Below, piece by piece: positions 1 through 11,880 of a stretch of 64,000 bases of DNA. A program made the position numbers and the translations under genes. How positions within the stretch are numbered: the first letter of the stretch is position 1; each line of letters opens with the position of its first letter. The notes under the pieces were generated by a model. It saw only the letters and a program-made list of their open reading frames with translations. It searched no databases and was not told the origin of the DNA. Origin of the DNA: Russula earlei (taxonomy: Eukaryota; Basidiomycota; Agaricomycetes; Russulales; Russulaceae); the NCBI GenBank assembly GCA_025769875.1, contig JAGFNK010000244.1, positions 1-64,000 of the forward strand. Direction: 5' to 3'.

Positions 1-562
1 GCCCCTCACGTGGAAACCGGTCTTTCAAACGCATTGCGAAGGCCAAAAGTGTCAGCAAGGTGCGCCGCTGCCAGGTCTTCCATTGAACTTTTACAACCCA
101 CAGTGGTTGCCGAAAAGTCCTCCCCACTTTCAGAAGCTTGTAAGGCAGAGTTCCCTCTTCCCATCCTGGTGAGTTATCATTTCATTTATTATCAGAAGCT
201 TCACATCTGTACTTAGGCCCCCTACGAAAGCAACTACATGGGGCAGATATAGGACAAAATTTCTGGTCCAAGCATGGTTAGATTGTGATTTTCCCTCTTG
301 CATCTTCCATTACTTACCATACCTTACAGGTTCTATGTGATGCAGGCAGAGTATGTGTGGCATAGATATGGGTGATGAAGGATTCGCATCGTATCATCAT
401 TGTCGGGTGACCTGATATGAAATGATATACTACATCCGAGTTACATCCGAGTGTCAAGAACTAGAGGGATCTGCAGCGCTTGTCTCAATGGTGCTGAGGC
501 CCGTCAAAAGTCCTGAAAACTAATGGTCAGTTGTGATTTCCAATCAAGATGACATGACTGAC
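1..562. other. No supported gene; flank of the CACTA element
   Basis: This stretch lies downstream of the last transposase segment, which reads on the minus strand. I see only short, unconvincing open frames and no recognisable domain. It is probably the non-coding 3' part of the CACTA element or its flank. No terminal inverted repeat starting CACTA could be assigned here, so the element may extend beyond the left edge. Confidence 0.4.
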
Positions 563-3500
563 TCAGGTCAGTGGTTTCATCACCAGGATCTGGTGGTCCC
601 AGTCTTGGTAAATAGCATGGTAGATGTCGCGATTTCCTGGCACTATTGTTACTTCTTTCTGTGTCTCCGATGACCACAGATTTGCACTGAAATCTGGGTA
701 ATGTGCAAAAGGGTTTGGAAGAGATATTGGAGGTGCAAGATAGTGGTGAACAGCTAGGAATAGCTTTTCTTCGCTATCCTGTATAAGGAATATTGTGTGG
801 ACAATTCCCAGAACCAGGGAATTAGCACTACCTGTGTCTTGGAAGAAAATGACACCATGTCTCTTTGACGTGCGATAAGTTGTAAATTCACGGCCGTAAA
901 TTGTCACCCTGTCCTGGAAGTTGACTCCATCCTGAAAATTCCCCAATTCACATTGCAGATTGCTCTTGTACCTGTTTCATTGCATCGTTAATAACGTCAC
1001 TTAGTGGCCTTAATCTTGGTGTAGCCACCTTCGAGGATTCATCTATGTGGCTGTCATCTCCCTGTCCCAAAGTATCTTAGTTGAGTGCATACGTGTTTTC
1101 TTACTGCCGAATGGACGTTCCCTGATTGTGATGCTATCTTTCCATGCATCCATACAGCGTAAACGTTGAATAGTTGCCTGCATGGTTGACTTGGCAGAGA
1201 AGGCCGCAAACATACCCTTCTCCATTTCGCCTTTGTTTCTAGTAAGTGTGTTGCAACCGGAGGAAAGGAGTCTCACATACCTGGCTTATTGTTCGTGTTT
1301 GAGCGCTGCAAATCACCTATGACCCTTTTGAACAGAAACATCCACCAGCCCTGAACAGGGCCATATAAACGAAGGTAATTGCCACCAAGGAGGGCATTGA
1401 GATGGTTGGGGCGGAAACGCTGGGTGGGTCGGAGCTCCCTCAGCATTTTAAGGTAATTTTTCATGGTCTTCTTATATTCTTCAATGTGCTTGGCTGATAT
1501 ACATTGAGACGTTGCCCATCTGATTGCAGTGGCAAGTAGGAAAGTACTCTGCACCAGTTTCGCCCTGTATTTGTCCACCTGCGCCCCTGATGCATGTCAC
1601 AGTGTCTCATTCAAAGCAGTGACACTGGTATGTCGAACTCGAAGCACAATCTCCATTCATCAGCCTTCAGCTTACCATGTGATGCCTGCCCTAAATTAGT
1701 AGGAGGGGCCGCGTGCCAGCAAGGGTGTGTAGTAGCCACTATGTCATCCCGAATAACCTTCAAGTCATTCGGAGAAATCCCCACTCCTTGCAATGTCTTC
1801 AAACCCCTCTGTCCTTTAGCGATCTCCTTTACGATGCCTTTGCCAATGATGTCCAAGACAGAAGACCTCACCCAATTTGAGAGGGATTCCTAAATAACTC
1901 CCCCATATGAGCATATGTAGTAGATATGAGTATGTCTCATACCTTAATGCACTTGATTAGATCTTCTTTACAGGGTACACCAGACTGCTTCACGCCAACG
2001 CCCCTTTCATCACAAAGGACCTTCAGCACGTCAACCGATAATGTCATCAGATCAACAGACTCGGGCCTGGTATGCAGTAGCATCTTTCTGTGGCTTCTAA
2101 GTCTGACATTGCCTTTGCAAGTTTTGGCTTGCACATTCCTGCCGAGTCCATCCTGAGCACTGTTTGTGCATGTCATTGCAATAAGCTGATGAAGAAGAGG
2201 TGCATGCAGTCCACAGGGACCATGGTGGTAGGGTCCCAGTATTCTACTTCCATCAGGACTGAGTGACGCACACCAGTTTTGCTGTATAGCCACTTCCGTT
2301 CCTTCTGTGACATTGCATTCCGCCATTTCTGGGCATTGTCTTGAACCTCCTGAATAGTGCACATGCTCCATGAGTCCGGATCCTCCTCTTTTGCGGTATT
2401 CCTATCAATGAAGTTTGAAATACCCATGATCTTCTGAGCCATTGGCAGGTCATTTACTGAGAGGGCGATTGCTGAGCAGACAAGTCGGCCATAAGGATAA
2501 TCATGCATCTTGTATATTTCTCCATGTGCCCAGGATTCCTTCATGACTTCAATGAGGGGACATAAGAACTGGTCGATTTCCTTGCCTGAAGGCTCACGAG
2601 GCCCAGGGATGATGCCAACTAGGCAGAGGTTTTTGTGTTTATGCCACATGTCTGGTGGAAATAGGAGGCAGGACAGGACTATGGAACCCACAGACACGAC
2701 CTTCCCAGCGATCTTATTATGATATGTGTTGAAGAAATCCACAGAGAGACACCACAATAGGCGAAGTTTGTCATGTTGTCCACCAGAGAGGAAAGGTATG
2801 CCATCTGGCCCTTTGAGTGCATCAACAGACCCAGTGCGCATGCACTCTCGAGATTGTTTAAGCGCAGCCTCTACCCCTGGTCTGGACAACAGGCATGCTA
2901 CAAAGTCATGGAAGTCTTGCATAACAAAGGGATGCTTAGGTATGCCAATGCTCTTCCCATCCGGTGTTGACCCCACTCTGAGGAGGTCAAATCTACCTTG
3001 AACTTGACACAGCTCACTGGTGCAATCATATGGATAAACTGTGATTCCATCTTCATCTTGTGAAGGATACATGGAGCTACATGCTGGGCAGCATGCGTAT
3101 GTGATAGTCTTCAGGACTCCAAGCAATTTCCAAGCAACCCTGATGTCACTTGGAAAGGTTCAGAGGATCTGCTCGTTGGTATTTGACAAGCTGGCCCTTG
3201 ACTTTCTGAAGACCTCCTTAAGTGATTTGAGCCTGATGTTGCTCAACTTTCGAGTTGAGTGGTCCAGAGTGTCCTGGACAAGCAGTTCAAACAGACTTCA
3301 CAGTAGGAGTGAGTCACATTCTGCCAAGCTGCGAATGAATTCATCTGTTGCTAACGTCAGTGTGTGCGTATGTCCACAGCTGAGATCCTCACTCGGCAGT
3401 TCTGCACCAATTATCCTCCGTGTTGAGACCAACTTGCCTGTGTCAGCAAGGAGTACTCCTTTCAAGTCGTTCACATCCTCAATATTCTTCTGTAAGTACA

Positions 3501-3979
3501 TCTTCAGGCCTTCCTTCATGGTCATTCCTAGTGAACTGACTGGAAACCAGAGCATATTGATGGCCGCCAATGTTGTCTCCATGTTTGTTCAGTGCATTTT
3601 GATCATGTTAAGCAATGCTCTGGTAGATGGTGATTCCAGGGCTTGACTTTTCAAAGACAGCATGGCCTGGCTTTGAGAAATGGCCCTCTTCTCCAGCTCA
3701 ACCAAGGAATTCAGTGTTTTGGGGTCAGAAGTCATAAGTGATATTCATCCTGGAGTGCTAATTTGACGGCATCTTGCATGCCCCTGGTGTGATCCCATGC
3801 CTTATTAAGATTGTGATAAGATTGTGAGGCATCAAATTCCTCATGATGCTTTTTGGTCTTATTGTTGACAAGTTTGCCGTTGCAGCCAAAGTAAGCACAG
3901 TAGCAGGCAGGCATGATGGCGATTCTATGGTGTAATGCACCTCCATATGGTGGGTTTTAACTGCCAAATATGAAGCCAT
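563..3979 (-). pseudogene. CACTA/EnSpm TNP2-like transposase, interrupted
   Basis: This is a multi-segment minus-strand coding region of a CACTA (EnSpm) DNA transposon. The N-terminal piece near 3732-3914 has a Cys/His cluster (CYCAYFGC, then KKHHEEFD) typical of the zinc-binding start of basidiomycete TNP2 proteins. The middle piece at 2173-3126 is the TNP2 core. The C-terminal piece at 563-946 (IYGREFTTYRTSKRHGVIFF) matches the conserved tail of these proteins. Segments at 3298-3582, 1611-1871, 1273-1578 and 1043-1276 lie between in different frames, which fits introns, frameshifts or both. An in-frame TGA at 3160-3162 sits in QIL*TFPSDIR, where relatives have Arg. Exon borders were not resolved. 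It is probably inactive. Confidence 0.75.
2173..3126 (-). CDS. TNP2 core domain of CACTA transposase (partial)
   Basis: This 317-residue open segment carries the Transposase_21/TNP2 signature. A CPAC zinc-type pair opens it (CCPACSSMYP). The core follows, with DFFNTYHNKIAGKVVSVGSI, LCLVGIIPGPREPSGKEID and FLCPLIEVMKESW, and then VPVDCMHLFF near the end. In plant and fungal CACTA transposases the same order (a nucleotide-like D-F/W-F-N-P/Y block, then a P-G-P block) is diagnostic. The segment is open at full strength, unlike its neighbours, so it is either one large exon or the best preserved part of a decayed gene. Function is inferred from family resemblance read by eye. Confidence 0.8.
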   Translation of the reverse strand: MLGVLKTITYACCPACSSMYPSQDEDGITVYPYDCTSELCQVQGRFDLLRVGSTPDGKSIGIPKHPFVMQDFHDFVACLLSRPGVEAALKQSRECMRTGSVDALKGPDGIPFLSGGQHDKLRLLWCLSVDFFNTYHNKIAGKVVSVGSIVLSCLLFPPDMWHKHKNLCLVGIIPGPREPSGKEIDQFLCPLIEVMKESWAHGEIYKMHDYPYGRLVCSAIALSVNDLPMAQKIMGISNFIDRNTAKEEDPDSWSMCTIQEVQDNAQKWRNAMSQKERKWLYSKTGVRHSVLMEVEYWDPTTMVPVDCMHLFFISLLQ

Positions 3980-4309
3980 TCCTCAGCGCTATCCCTTCTT
4001 GAATGAATTGATGCCTTGTACATCAATGTTCGTGGCGATCTTGTTTCATGGGTCTCAGTTCTGCATGTCATGTACCCTAATGGGCTTCATTGTTTCCTCT
4101 TTATCCTCTTGACGCTCATTTTCTTTTCTTATTCTCTCTAACAAATGACCAGTAACCAGGGATCATCACAGCCCTACAACACTTCTATTGCATTACGTTT
4201 TGTCCCTTGTTCTTCATGAGTGGTCGTATTTCTGAGCTTCAACAACAAACCAGGTAGGCAATGCTATTTAAAATATCAGTACTTCTCACATTAATTACTA
4301 TCTTTCCCC

Positions 4310-5001
4310 ATGCCTTGCATACGTCCTCGCTGCCATCATCGCTGCTTCCTCCCTCACTTCTTGCCAGAAACAATGAGATGCCGATTCAGTCCAGAGTTGG
4401 TTCCTCCACTGCCTCATGCCATGATGCATGTGTTCCTGACATTGGAAAATAGTCACGCCAGTGGAATGTCCATCTCCACACCTCCATTGCCACTGATGCC
4501 AACAATGCCATCTTCACCACTCATACCCAAGCCCTCAGGAGAGGTCGGTCACATCAGATGTGGGGGATACGCACTCAAGAATGTCCTTGAGCAAGAGCAC
4601 GGATGGGAAAGTGGACTCTACCCTAAAATTAGAGTATAACCAACTTGTGCAGGGCACAATTATCATGCTCAAATCTTTTCAGGAGAGAGTATGCTCTCTG
4701 GCAGACACATATTTGGACACATCAGTTCCATATTCCCTTCAAATCAAGGACAAACTTATGCTTCTCTGTGAACTGGTGCAATATTTTGTCAATTGTTCAA
4801 TGTAAAATTGATCATGTCAGGCAGGCTTCCACAGAATTTCCAATACTCCTCAAGTTTGAGAACAACTGGGTAGTACATGACTATCTACATGTCTATTTGA
4901 AGAACAGCGCCCAGAAAGCCAGAAAGAATCAGCAGGATAAGGATAAAGAGCTTGCAGCTGCTGCCAAGGGCAAAGGTAGAGGTGTCAAGACTCACTGTTG
5001 A
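4310..5001 (+). CDS. Hypothetical protein, basidiomycete TE-associated (tentative model)
   Basis: Three overlapping plus-strand open segments (4310-4639, 4560-4805, 4645-5001) suggest one spliced or frameshifted gene diverging from the CACTA transposase. The central part reads LEYNQLVQGTIIMLKSFQER and LADTYLDTSVPY. The end reads ENNWVVHDYLHVYLKNSAQK followed by a Lys/Ala-rich tail (KARKNQQDKDKELAAAAKGK). Proteins with this WVVHDYL...YLKN core and a basic tail occur as uncharacterised ORFs near basidiomycete transposons. I do not recognise a function. The basic tail would suit nucleic-acid binding. The position, divergent from a TNP2 gene, would fit a second ORF of a CACTA element, but this is inference. 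Splice sites were not fixed. Confidence 0.4.
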
Positions 5002-5055
5002 ACTATCCAGTTCAAGAGCGAGGGGTAAGCTCAGAGACGAGTCGATAGACATCCA

Positions 5056-5420
5056 AGATGGCGTGGGCAAGGAGTAAAGTCCAGAGTAGTAACAGATACC
5101 AGAGAGGTACTGTCACTGTGAGAGTTGAACAATCACACAGAGAAGAGGCCAGGATAGTCACAAGGGGATGGTCCTTAAAGGAGTATCCCAGGGATAGAGA
5201 GTGCCGTAAACAAATGGACAGTCTGAGGACTGTCTGCTACTTTATTGAGCGCTTATATACTACAAGAGAACTGCTAAATAGGGAACAAGCCATAACCTTG
5301 TTATCAAGCACAATAGAGTGATGAGTAAGAAGTCGGAGTGTGCTTACTGAGCATGCTCAGTCATGCTCAGTAAGCTGCTGAGTAAGAAGGCTTCTCTTGA
5401 TGGGTAAGAGCTTTCATTGT
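5056..5420 (-). repeat. LTR-like remnant with strong hairpin
   Basis: This segment resembles a decayed LTR on the minus strand. It has a TATATAAGCG promoter-like box (complement of 5251-5260), paired short repeats (GGACAGTC/GACTGTC near 5217-5231) and no coding potential. It ends in a 14-bp perfect inverted repeat, GCTTACTGAGCATG at 5342-5355 and its complement at 5362-5375, around a 6-nt loop. Similar CAGTAAGC motifs recur in the insertion inside the FunK1 gene at about 9120-9190, suggesting related LTRs. No paired LTR or target duplication was found. Confidence 0.35.
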
Positions 5421-5558
5421 CCACGCGTTCACTGCTTTAGTGCACATGCGAGCACCTGATTCATTTTCTGTTAGTTAGTTTAGGGCCGGTCATTTGAGGA
5501 CTTGTAGTTTGGTTAGGGAATAGTGCTATCTTATAAGGCCCTTATATAGTTCTATTAG

Positions 5559-5720
5559 GGTCCTTAGAGTCAACCCTAATACTTCTATCAAGGTCCTTAG
5601 TATTGCCTTTATAGTTCATTCTATAGTTATTAGAGTTGGTCTAATAACGCGTTGTAGGGCCTTTGATACTAGGTTAGTGCCTATTGTAGAGCTCCTAGAG
5701 CCGTTCCAACGGGTCCTTAG
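5559..5720. repeat. Degenerate GGTCCTTAG repeat region
   Basis: The motif GGTCCTTAG occurs at 5559-5567, 5592-5600 and 5712-5720, interleaved with the roughly inverse CCTAATACT at about 5575 and 5727. The surrounding sequence is AT-rich and non-coding. It may be an old minisatellite or the subterminal repeats of a transposon. No gene is supported between about 5420 and 6600. Confidence 0.35.
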
Positions 5721-6628
5721 GAAGGCCCTAATACTGTCCTTTGTTGCTAGAAGGGTTGCCTTTAAGTGGGGCTTGCTGTATGTCGATTGTGCTGAGAATC
5801 GCTTGCGCAACAATGCGTGCACGATATTGTGGACACCTCTACTCACCCCTTTTGCTCGTGTGAACAGGGTGACACCATAGAGGCTGGGTTTCCTCCTATA
5901 AGGGAGGGTCCTTCAAGGGCCCTCTCTGGAGAATGGTTCATGACAAGAGGTGTGTACGCTGGAAACTCCTAGAGTCCATGATTCTAATCACCCACTCAAT
6001 CAGCCAATTGACTGGCAAGAGCTTTGCTGTATTGCAACAGACTTATTAGTCTGGAAGTCATCGCACACCTACCTTTGGCCTATGTCAGATCGACCAATGC
6101 AAATTTTATTATCTGGCAGCTCGTTTCAATTATCTTGCTTAGATCTTATCATACGCAGGGAAGACTGCCCCGTTGCAATGACTGCCCCTGCCTGATTTGG
6201 ATCTGAGCCCGTGGCTTGAGCGGGCTCGAGCGGCTAACTAGCCCACTTAGCTATGAGCCAATCAGTGGCTCGGCTCACTCAAATCTATTTGGCTTGAGTG
6301 ATAACTCAGAAAGCATGGCAGGAACATATGAGCGGGCGGGAGCTCAATACATGAATCCCACCCCCACCGTTTTTTGTTTGCATCTCCTCACAGCTCTCCA
6401 TTTCAAGGTCCCTTCTCAGACATGTCCGAAGCCAAAGAAATTCTTGTTCACAGATGCGGTGGTTTTATGTCCATGTCATGGTCCCTGTTTGGCAGAAGCA
6501 GCCAAAAGACTTATCATCATAAGCCTTTGACTTGGACTTGGAGATACAACGAAAGGCTGTGCATCATTACACATCCATCCCACTGCATTCCTTGCCAGAG
6601 GTGGCAAGAGCATCACCTCACAGCTACA

Positions 6629-7108
6629 ATGGATGACAAAGAAAAGTCTGAAGAAGAAAAGTCACTGGACTCTGCATATCAAGCCCATGACCATGCCGCT
6701 TCTCGTCCTTTCCAGGGAAGGATTGATCGTCTTGAACAGGAGCGGGACGACTTCCTCGAAGAGCTCACAGCACTGCATCAGGAACTCAGAAATGCACGAA
6801 CGAAGCTGAAGGAGAGCCTCGACACACGCAACAAACTACAGCACACCCTTGTGGATCGTGCCATCGATCAGCCACACAAGACTGTGGGCTGCACTCCTGC
6901 CTCCCCATCATGCTCATCCGGACAGCATAAATGCCTGCGCCTCATGACCATTGCTCATCAAGACTCCTCAACCCCACTATGTCACGCAGAGTGGGACGTC
7001 ATTGCCATTGACTGTGAATCTGAGCAGGATGTACCATATGTCCCCCCTCCACTCCCACCTATTGCTATGACTCATCACTGCTCTGACTCCAGGACTTCAC
7101 AGGATTGA
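6629..7108 (+). CDS. Small coiled-coil hypothetical protein
   Basis: Starting at ATG 6629 this ORF encodes 159 residues. An acidic and lysine-rich start (MDDKEKSEEEKSLD) is followed by a predicted coiled coil, with heptad-like leucines in RIDRLEQERDDFLEELTALH and ELRNARTKLKESLDTRNKLQ. The C-terminal half is Ser/Pro/His-rich. The same frame is open upstream to 6374, but nothing upstream looks conserved. ORFs of this kind, short coiled coils in repeat-rich DNA, are common unplaced predictions in agaricomycetes. I do not recognise a family. No intron is needed. It lies between LTR debris and a FunK1 pseudogene, so it may itself be part of a mobile element. Confidence 0.4.
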   Translation: MDDKEKSEEEKSLDSAYQAHDHAASRPFQGRIDRLEQERDDFLEELTALHQELRNARTKLKESLDTRNKLQHTLVDRAIDQPHKTVGCTPASPSCSSGQHKCLRLMTIAHQDSSTPLCHAEWDVIAIDCESEQDVPYVPPPLPPIAMTHHCSDSRTSQD

Positions 7109-7404
7109 TAAATGATATAGCATGTACCATAACAGGTTGTTCATGACAATGTCAATACGTTTCATGGTTGATACAGTCCTTGTAGATTTACTATGATATG
7201 ATGCTTCAAACTTAATACATGCCATTGATATGAACTCCTTGCACTTGACACTATGGCCAGCAAAAGCGTACGATGTCACTGGGATCATAGATCTGCCTCT
7301 GGCTGGCTGAACGACAGGCATTCCTGACCAGATTCACAAAACACTTTACATACATGAGCACACCAGATCCAGCATTTTGCCAGGAGAATTTGCATGAAAG
7401 CATA

Positions 7405-7452
7405 TCTCTGTCATCGGGGAGATTGATCCCCCACCCCATTGGCCAATTATTG
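7405..7452 (+). repeat. Direct repeat A1 (GATTGATCCCC family)
   Basis: The stretch CTGTCATCGGGGAGATTGAT, followed by CCC and later CCAATTATTGCC, closely matches 11413-11474 in the same orientation. The two copies bracket about 4 kb holding the FunK1 pseudogene. They could be ends of an uncharacterised element or two independent insertions of a short repeat. Confidence 0.4.
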
Positions 7453-7728
7453 CCGATAAGGCACTTACGGCCTGCGGTTCTCCAGGTTTCACTGACTGTG
7501 GCTGTGTAGTAGGCAGATACTTAAGCGAGCGAGCTCACGCACCCTGAACCACCCTGGTTTTGCTCGAGTATGTATGTCAAAGTGATCGTTCATATTGTAC
7601 ATGTAATTGCTGCCACACACAACCTGTTTTAAGATTAGAGTTAAGAGAGAATCATTGACTGTGGGACCACATACTGATTGCAGTACGTGATTCTCACCTT
7701 TGACAACTTCTTTGTCTCATCTCACAAC

Positions 7729-10649
7729 ATGGCTGTCATCCGTCCCAGCACGCCGCCTCAAACTGAGCAAGGTAGTCTAACTATAACTACTACACCTCTA
7801 AAATACGACCTATCAGGAAGTCACACACACACATCCACACCTCAAAAGCTAGCTTCAGAGAGATATAAGGACATGACCTGGGACATATGCGACAAATTTG
7901 TTGGGCCTATGCCAATAGCTGAATTCCTCTCAGAATTCATGCCAGAAGCAAGCCAAGCTCGAAAGACGGAGCACATCATCAGCTTCAACAAGCGCTCCGT
8001 CTCACACAATGAGGATCACTTTGTCAGTCCCCACATTCAAAGGGGGATCCATGCTCACGTACATGACAGATACAGGTAATCAAAACATCCAGCCTCGCTG
8101 ATAATCTCACATTCATCAACACCACTGTTAAGCAAGATAAGGCAATCCAAGGGAGACCAGACATTGTTATCTATCGGAAAAGGGAAGGTCATCAGGAAAA
8201 CGAGCAGCTGACCTCACTGGACTGGAGAGCGGTTGATGTGTGGATCGAAAACAAAAAGGAAAAAGAGGACATTTTTCGCAACCTTACACATATGAGGCAA
8301 GAGGACTGTAAGGGTGAGCTCGAGTGTCACATTAGGTGGACTGAGCGCGCGTATCATGTGTGTGGTCAACTCACACATTATGCCACTTCTATCCATCGTT
8401 CACAGTTTCAGGTCTTCTCTTACTCAATCATCCTCTTTGGAAAGACAACAGGGCGACTACTGTGATGGGATCGCAGTGGTGCTATCTATACCGAGCTATT
8501 CGATTGGGCCAAAGATCCCAACACCCTTTTCAAATTCATCTGGAGGCTCAACTCTCTCACTTTTGCCCAGCGTGGATACGACACCACTGTCACCTCGGTC
8601 TCAAAGAACAATAAGGGGGTTGGTGATGCACAGTCCACGCTGGCGGTATACATAGATGTCAAGAAAATTGAAGTTGAAGACCTTCGCCAGATTCTCGTCA
8701 GTGACGATCATGTGTTAAGATCTGACGGATCTTAGTACCGACTCTTTAGTGAAAGAGTTGCTTGATATAGTTCAAGCACTAGACTTCGAACCCTTTGATA
8801 TTATCTCAGGAAGATTGAATGTAGAAAAAGAGAGGGACCTCTTTCAGTTAGAGTCTGCACTATAATTTTGTTTAGATCGGTTGACAAGATGGTTGTCTTG
8901 TTAAAAGTGTAAGTCGAGCGTGAGGCTTGACTTCTTGGTACTACAGACTATTTATACGATATCTCGATAACTACTGATCCAATTCGTATGAAACTCGGGG
9001 TGCACATAGCTGAGAACCAGTAGTATCCAAATACAGAGAGCGCAATTCAAGAATGTTAAGAATGACTCACGCACGAGTCATTCTTTCCTAGTATCTGTCA
9101 TGAATCAATAAGCGACAAGTCAGCTCTTACTGATCAGGATCAGTAAGCAATCAGTAAGCCAGACAGAATCAGTAAGCAATCAGTAAGCTAGACCCGTAAG
9201 CAGACATGTGAGTAATCATAGATGAGTCAACGAAACAGGTGACAGTCGGAGAACACGAGAATCCTAACATCATGCCACGGATGGACAGCCGAAGCCCTAT
9301 ATCACATGGAAACCAATATGGGAGACGAAAACCCTTTTTGGTTGGTCAACGTTTGGATTTGTCTGCCACGACGTTGAACGGAATGAACTGGTTTACCTCA
9401 AAGATTACTGGCGTACCGATTTCCCAGGTATCGAAAAAGAAGGGGATATTTATTGCGATTTGAAAGAAGCAAAAGTGCATTACATTCCAACATTTGGTCC
9501 AGCTGGCAACATGCTGTCAACACCGGAGCATCCACTCGACATACAAAGCACAAGGACAAGACTATGTGAAAGGTGGCGATCGCAAATATATTTGGTGTCC
9601 CAGTACACTGCGCGTCAAATGATATGTCCACTACCGACTTGTCTTGAACACACTCGGACAGCCGCTGAGTACGTTCGGATCGACTTGGGAGCTATGCCAG
9701 GTCATTCGGGATGCTATGATCAGTGAGGATTGGTGTTACATTTAAGTTTGTTGTTTGACAATTTGGAACAGCTCATACAGACACATAAGACAAAGCAAAA
9801 ATTTTACATCGGGATGTGAGCGCAGGAAACATTCTGATCGCCCCAGATCAATCAGGTTTATTGATTGACTGGGACATGTCCAAGAGGATGGATGTGACCC
9901 AGCAGAGACAACCCTCCTGCACAGTATGATCTGTTTATCCCCTATGCATGGCGAATTGACTTCATGTTCAGGGTACATGGCAGTTCATATCAACAGGACT
10001 TTTATTACACCCTCACACTCAATCTCATCAAATTTCAGATGATATTGAATCCTTTTACTGGGTTCTTATTTATATTGTCATGAAATGCCAACATTCTGCG
10101 ATCAAGGGCCAATCACAAGATATGCAACACGTATTTGATGGATACAGAGATGTGGATGATGATGGTGTTATCCGGGGCGGTGATGGAAAGCTATCTTTCC
10201 TACACAAACTAATACTTCACCCAGATTTGTTTGGTTTTGTCCCGGAACCATGCCGCCAGATCATTGAAGAGTTGCACACCCTTCTTAAAACCTTCTATGA
10301 TGATATTAACCCAAAATCAATTATGCCCGAACCTCAAGAGGAGAGGAATGTCTGGATGGAGGTCAAGGATGCTCACAAGAAGCTTTGTTCTTCTGAATGG
10401 GTCTTGAATCTCATAACATGGAACCTGGAATCCAAAAATTGGTCCGACAATGACGGCAGCCTATCAAAGAACATCCTTGGTCATGATCCAACGTTCAGCA
10501 GGGGCTGCCGCAAGCGCAAGGCTAAAGATGATAGCTGTGTAGCAAAGGGTCTATCATTCAACAAAAAGCGTAGAGGACGATATCCACCAAAAGGATCTTC
10601 ACTTTCCAGGTATAGCTCATTGGCTGTCTCGCAAGGCTGTCCAGGGTAA
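7729..10649 (+). pseudogene. FunK1-type fungal protein kinase, decayed
   Basis: Pieces of a FunK1 (Pkinase_fungal) kinase appear in order but in changing frames. The N-terminal block (PMPIAEFLSEFMPEASQA) lies at 7897-7956, then the predicted WDRSGAIYTELFDWAKDP block at 8466-8519, then KDYWRTDFPGIEKEGDIYCD near 9400. HYRLVLNTLGQPLSTFGS follows near 9630, the catalytic LHRDVSAGNILIAPD with LLIDWDMSK at 9804-9884, and DDIESFYWVLIYIV near 10040. The last part is an open Lys-rich tail to 10649. HRD and DWD (the family's DFG equivalent) are present. Breaks are an in-frame TGA at 8463-8465 (RLL*WDRSG), another TGA at 9620-9622, a frameshift just before LHRD, a stop after CTV at 9927-9929, and a ~530-bp insertion at about 8706-9240. 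It cannot make a full kinase. Confidence 0.85.
8706..9240. mobile_element. LTR-like insertion inside the FunK1 pseudogene
   Basis: Kinase coding similarity stops after VSDDHV and resumes at about 9245 (SENTRILT, then LFGWSTFGFVCHDVERN). The intervening ~530 bp is non-coding. It begins near TGTTAAGATC and ends near CAGGTGACA, and carries a TTTATAC box, short hairpins (TGACTCACGCACGAGTCA) and repeated ATCAGTAAGC units at about 9134-9190. These features fit a solo LTR. A clean target duplication was not found; GTGAC occurs near both edges. The repeat units resemble those near 5342-5375. Confidence 0.45.
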
Positions 10650-11880
10650 TTCTTTAGTATGTCATCACACAGTGTCCCACTGTAAGGCGGCATCCCATTC
10701 CAGCCCTGCGTCATTGCTCTCAACTCTCTTTCATTGCGTACTGGTTCCACCTCTGCTGCCCAGCCAGCTCTCGACCCTCTTTCATTGCATTGCCTCGCCG
10801 TGACCACTAAGATGCGCTCTGCTGCCTTTCACTGTCATCACCACAGTCAGATGCAAGGCTCAGTGCCCCGATGATTTCCATCATCATTGCTTCGTGGACC
10901 CTTCGTACACTACTCCTCAGTTTCTGTCTTGCTATGAATTCAGACTCCCTAGTTACTTGGCCTCCGACTCCGTTTGTTCCCTTTGACTTGCTTGTTACTG
11001 ATCGGTTTCGTTTACCTGAGTCAATGATACTGTTCCAGATTTGTACTTACGCCTCATTTTGCAGCTCATTGCTCTGGCTCGTCTTGTTCCACATCCATGT
11101 ATCGCACTCCCAACTCGCATCTTTCTGTCTCCCCAATCCCCCAATATCCCCCTCTCTCATAGATTGCGTCTTGTATGTAAACACTCTAGTTACGCCTCAG
11201 AACAAGAGACCTGTTTTGTCCCTTCTTTTGTGTGTGTTTTCGCGAACTCAGCAAGCCGCCACCTGCTGCCTTCAACACAGACTTGGTTCTTAGTGGGAAA
11301 ATACAAACAAGATTCAATTATAAGAATGCTAACTATATTATTTGGCTCGAGTAAAATTGTAACAAAATGTAAAGCCCAGATCTTCGTGTTGAGTTTAATC
11401 TGTGTGGTCAGTCTCTGTCATCGAGGCGATTGATCCCCATTGGGTGCGATTGATCCCCATCAGCCGATTATTGCCATGTAATGAGTAGACCGTTCCTATT
11501 TAAAATTTGGTGTCATATTTGTGGATGCACTTTATGTCTTGATTTATTCAATATAAATCCATGTATTAACATACGCCATTGTGTTAAGTTTATCCAAGTC
11601 TGCTAAGGCTAAATTGATCGGGCAAATTAAGTGTATATGATCCCCCTGGTGATTCGGGGCGACTCATGTTGCATCTTAGGTTACATAACTTGGGAACTGA
11701 GCTGCCCTCTCTTAAGCATTTGACTAAGTTCTAATTGTTTGGGTTGACATATTTACAATAATGCGATGCATGAGGAGAGGGCAACAAATCAATCAATTGT
11801 TTTAAAATAATTTGTAATCTGAGCTGAGTCAATTCAGTGGTCAATATATTTCACCTTTATTGACCACTGAGTTGAGTTTT
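10650..11880. other. Non-coding stretch, no supported gene
   Basis: Two overlapping plus-strand frames near 10871-11433 are open but pyrimidine-rich, without recognisable motifs. I see no supported gene. The region contains the second copy of the GATTGATCCCC repeat (11413-11474) and AT-rich sequence around 11500-11880. Confidence 0.4.
11413..11474 (+). repeat. Direct repeat A2 (GATTGATCCCC family)
   Basis: This partner of the repeat at 7405-7452 shares CTGTCATCG, GATTGATCCCC (twice here) and GATTATTGCC. It has an extra internal GATTGATCCCCAT copy. Its orientation is the same. Confidence 0.4.

Noticed and set aside
10871..11433. Overlapping plus-strand ORFs of 130-140 residues
   Set aside because: Hydrophobic and pyrimidine-rich but in two competing frames with no family resemblance.
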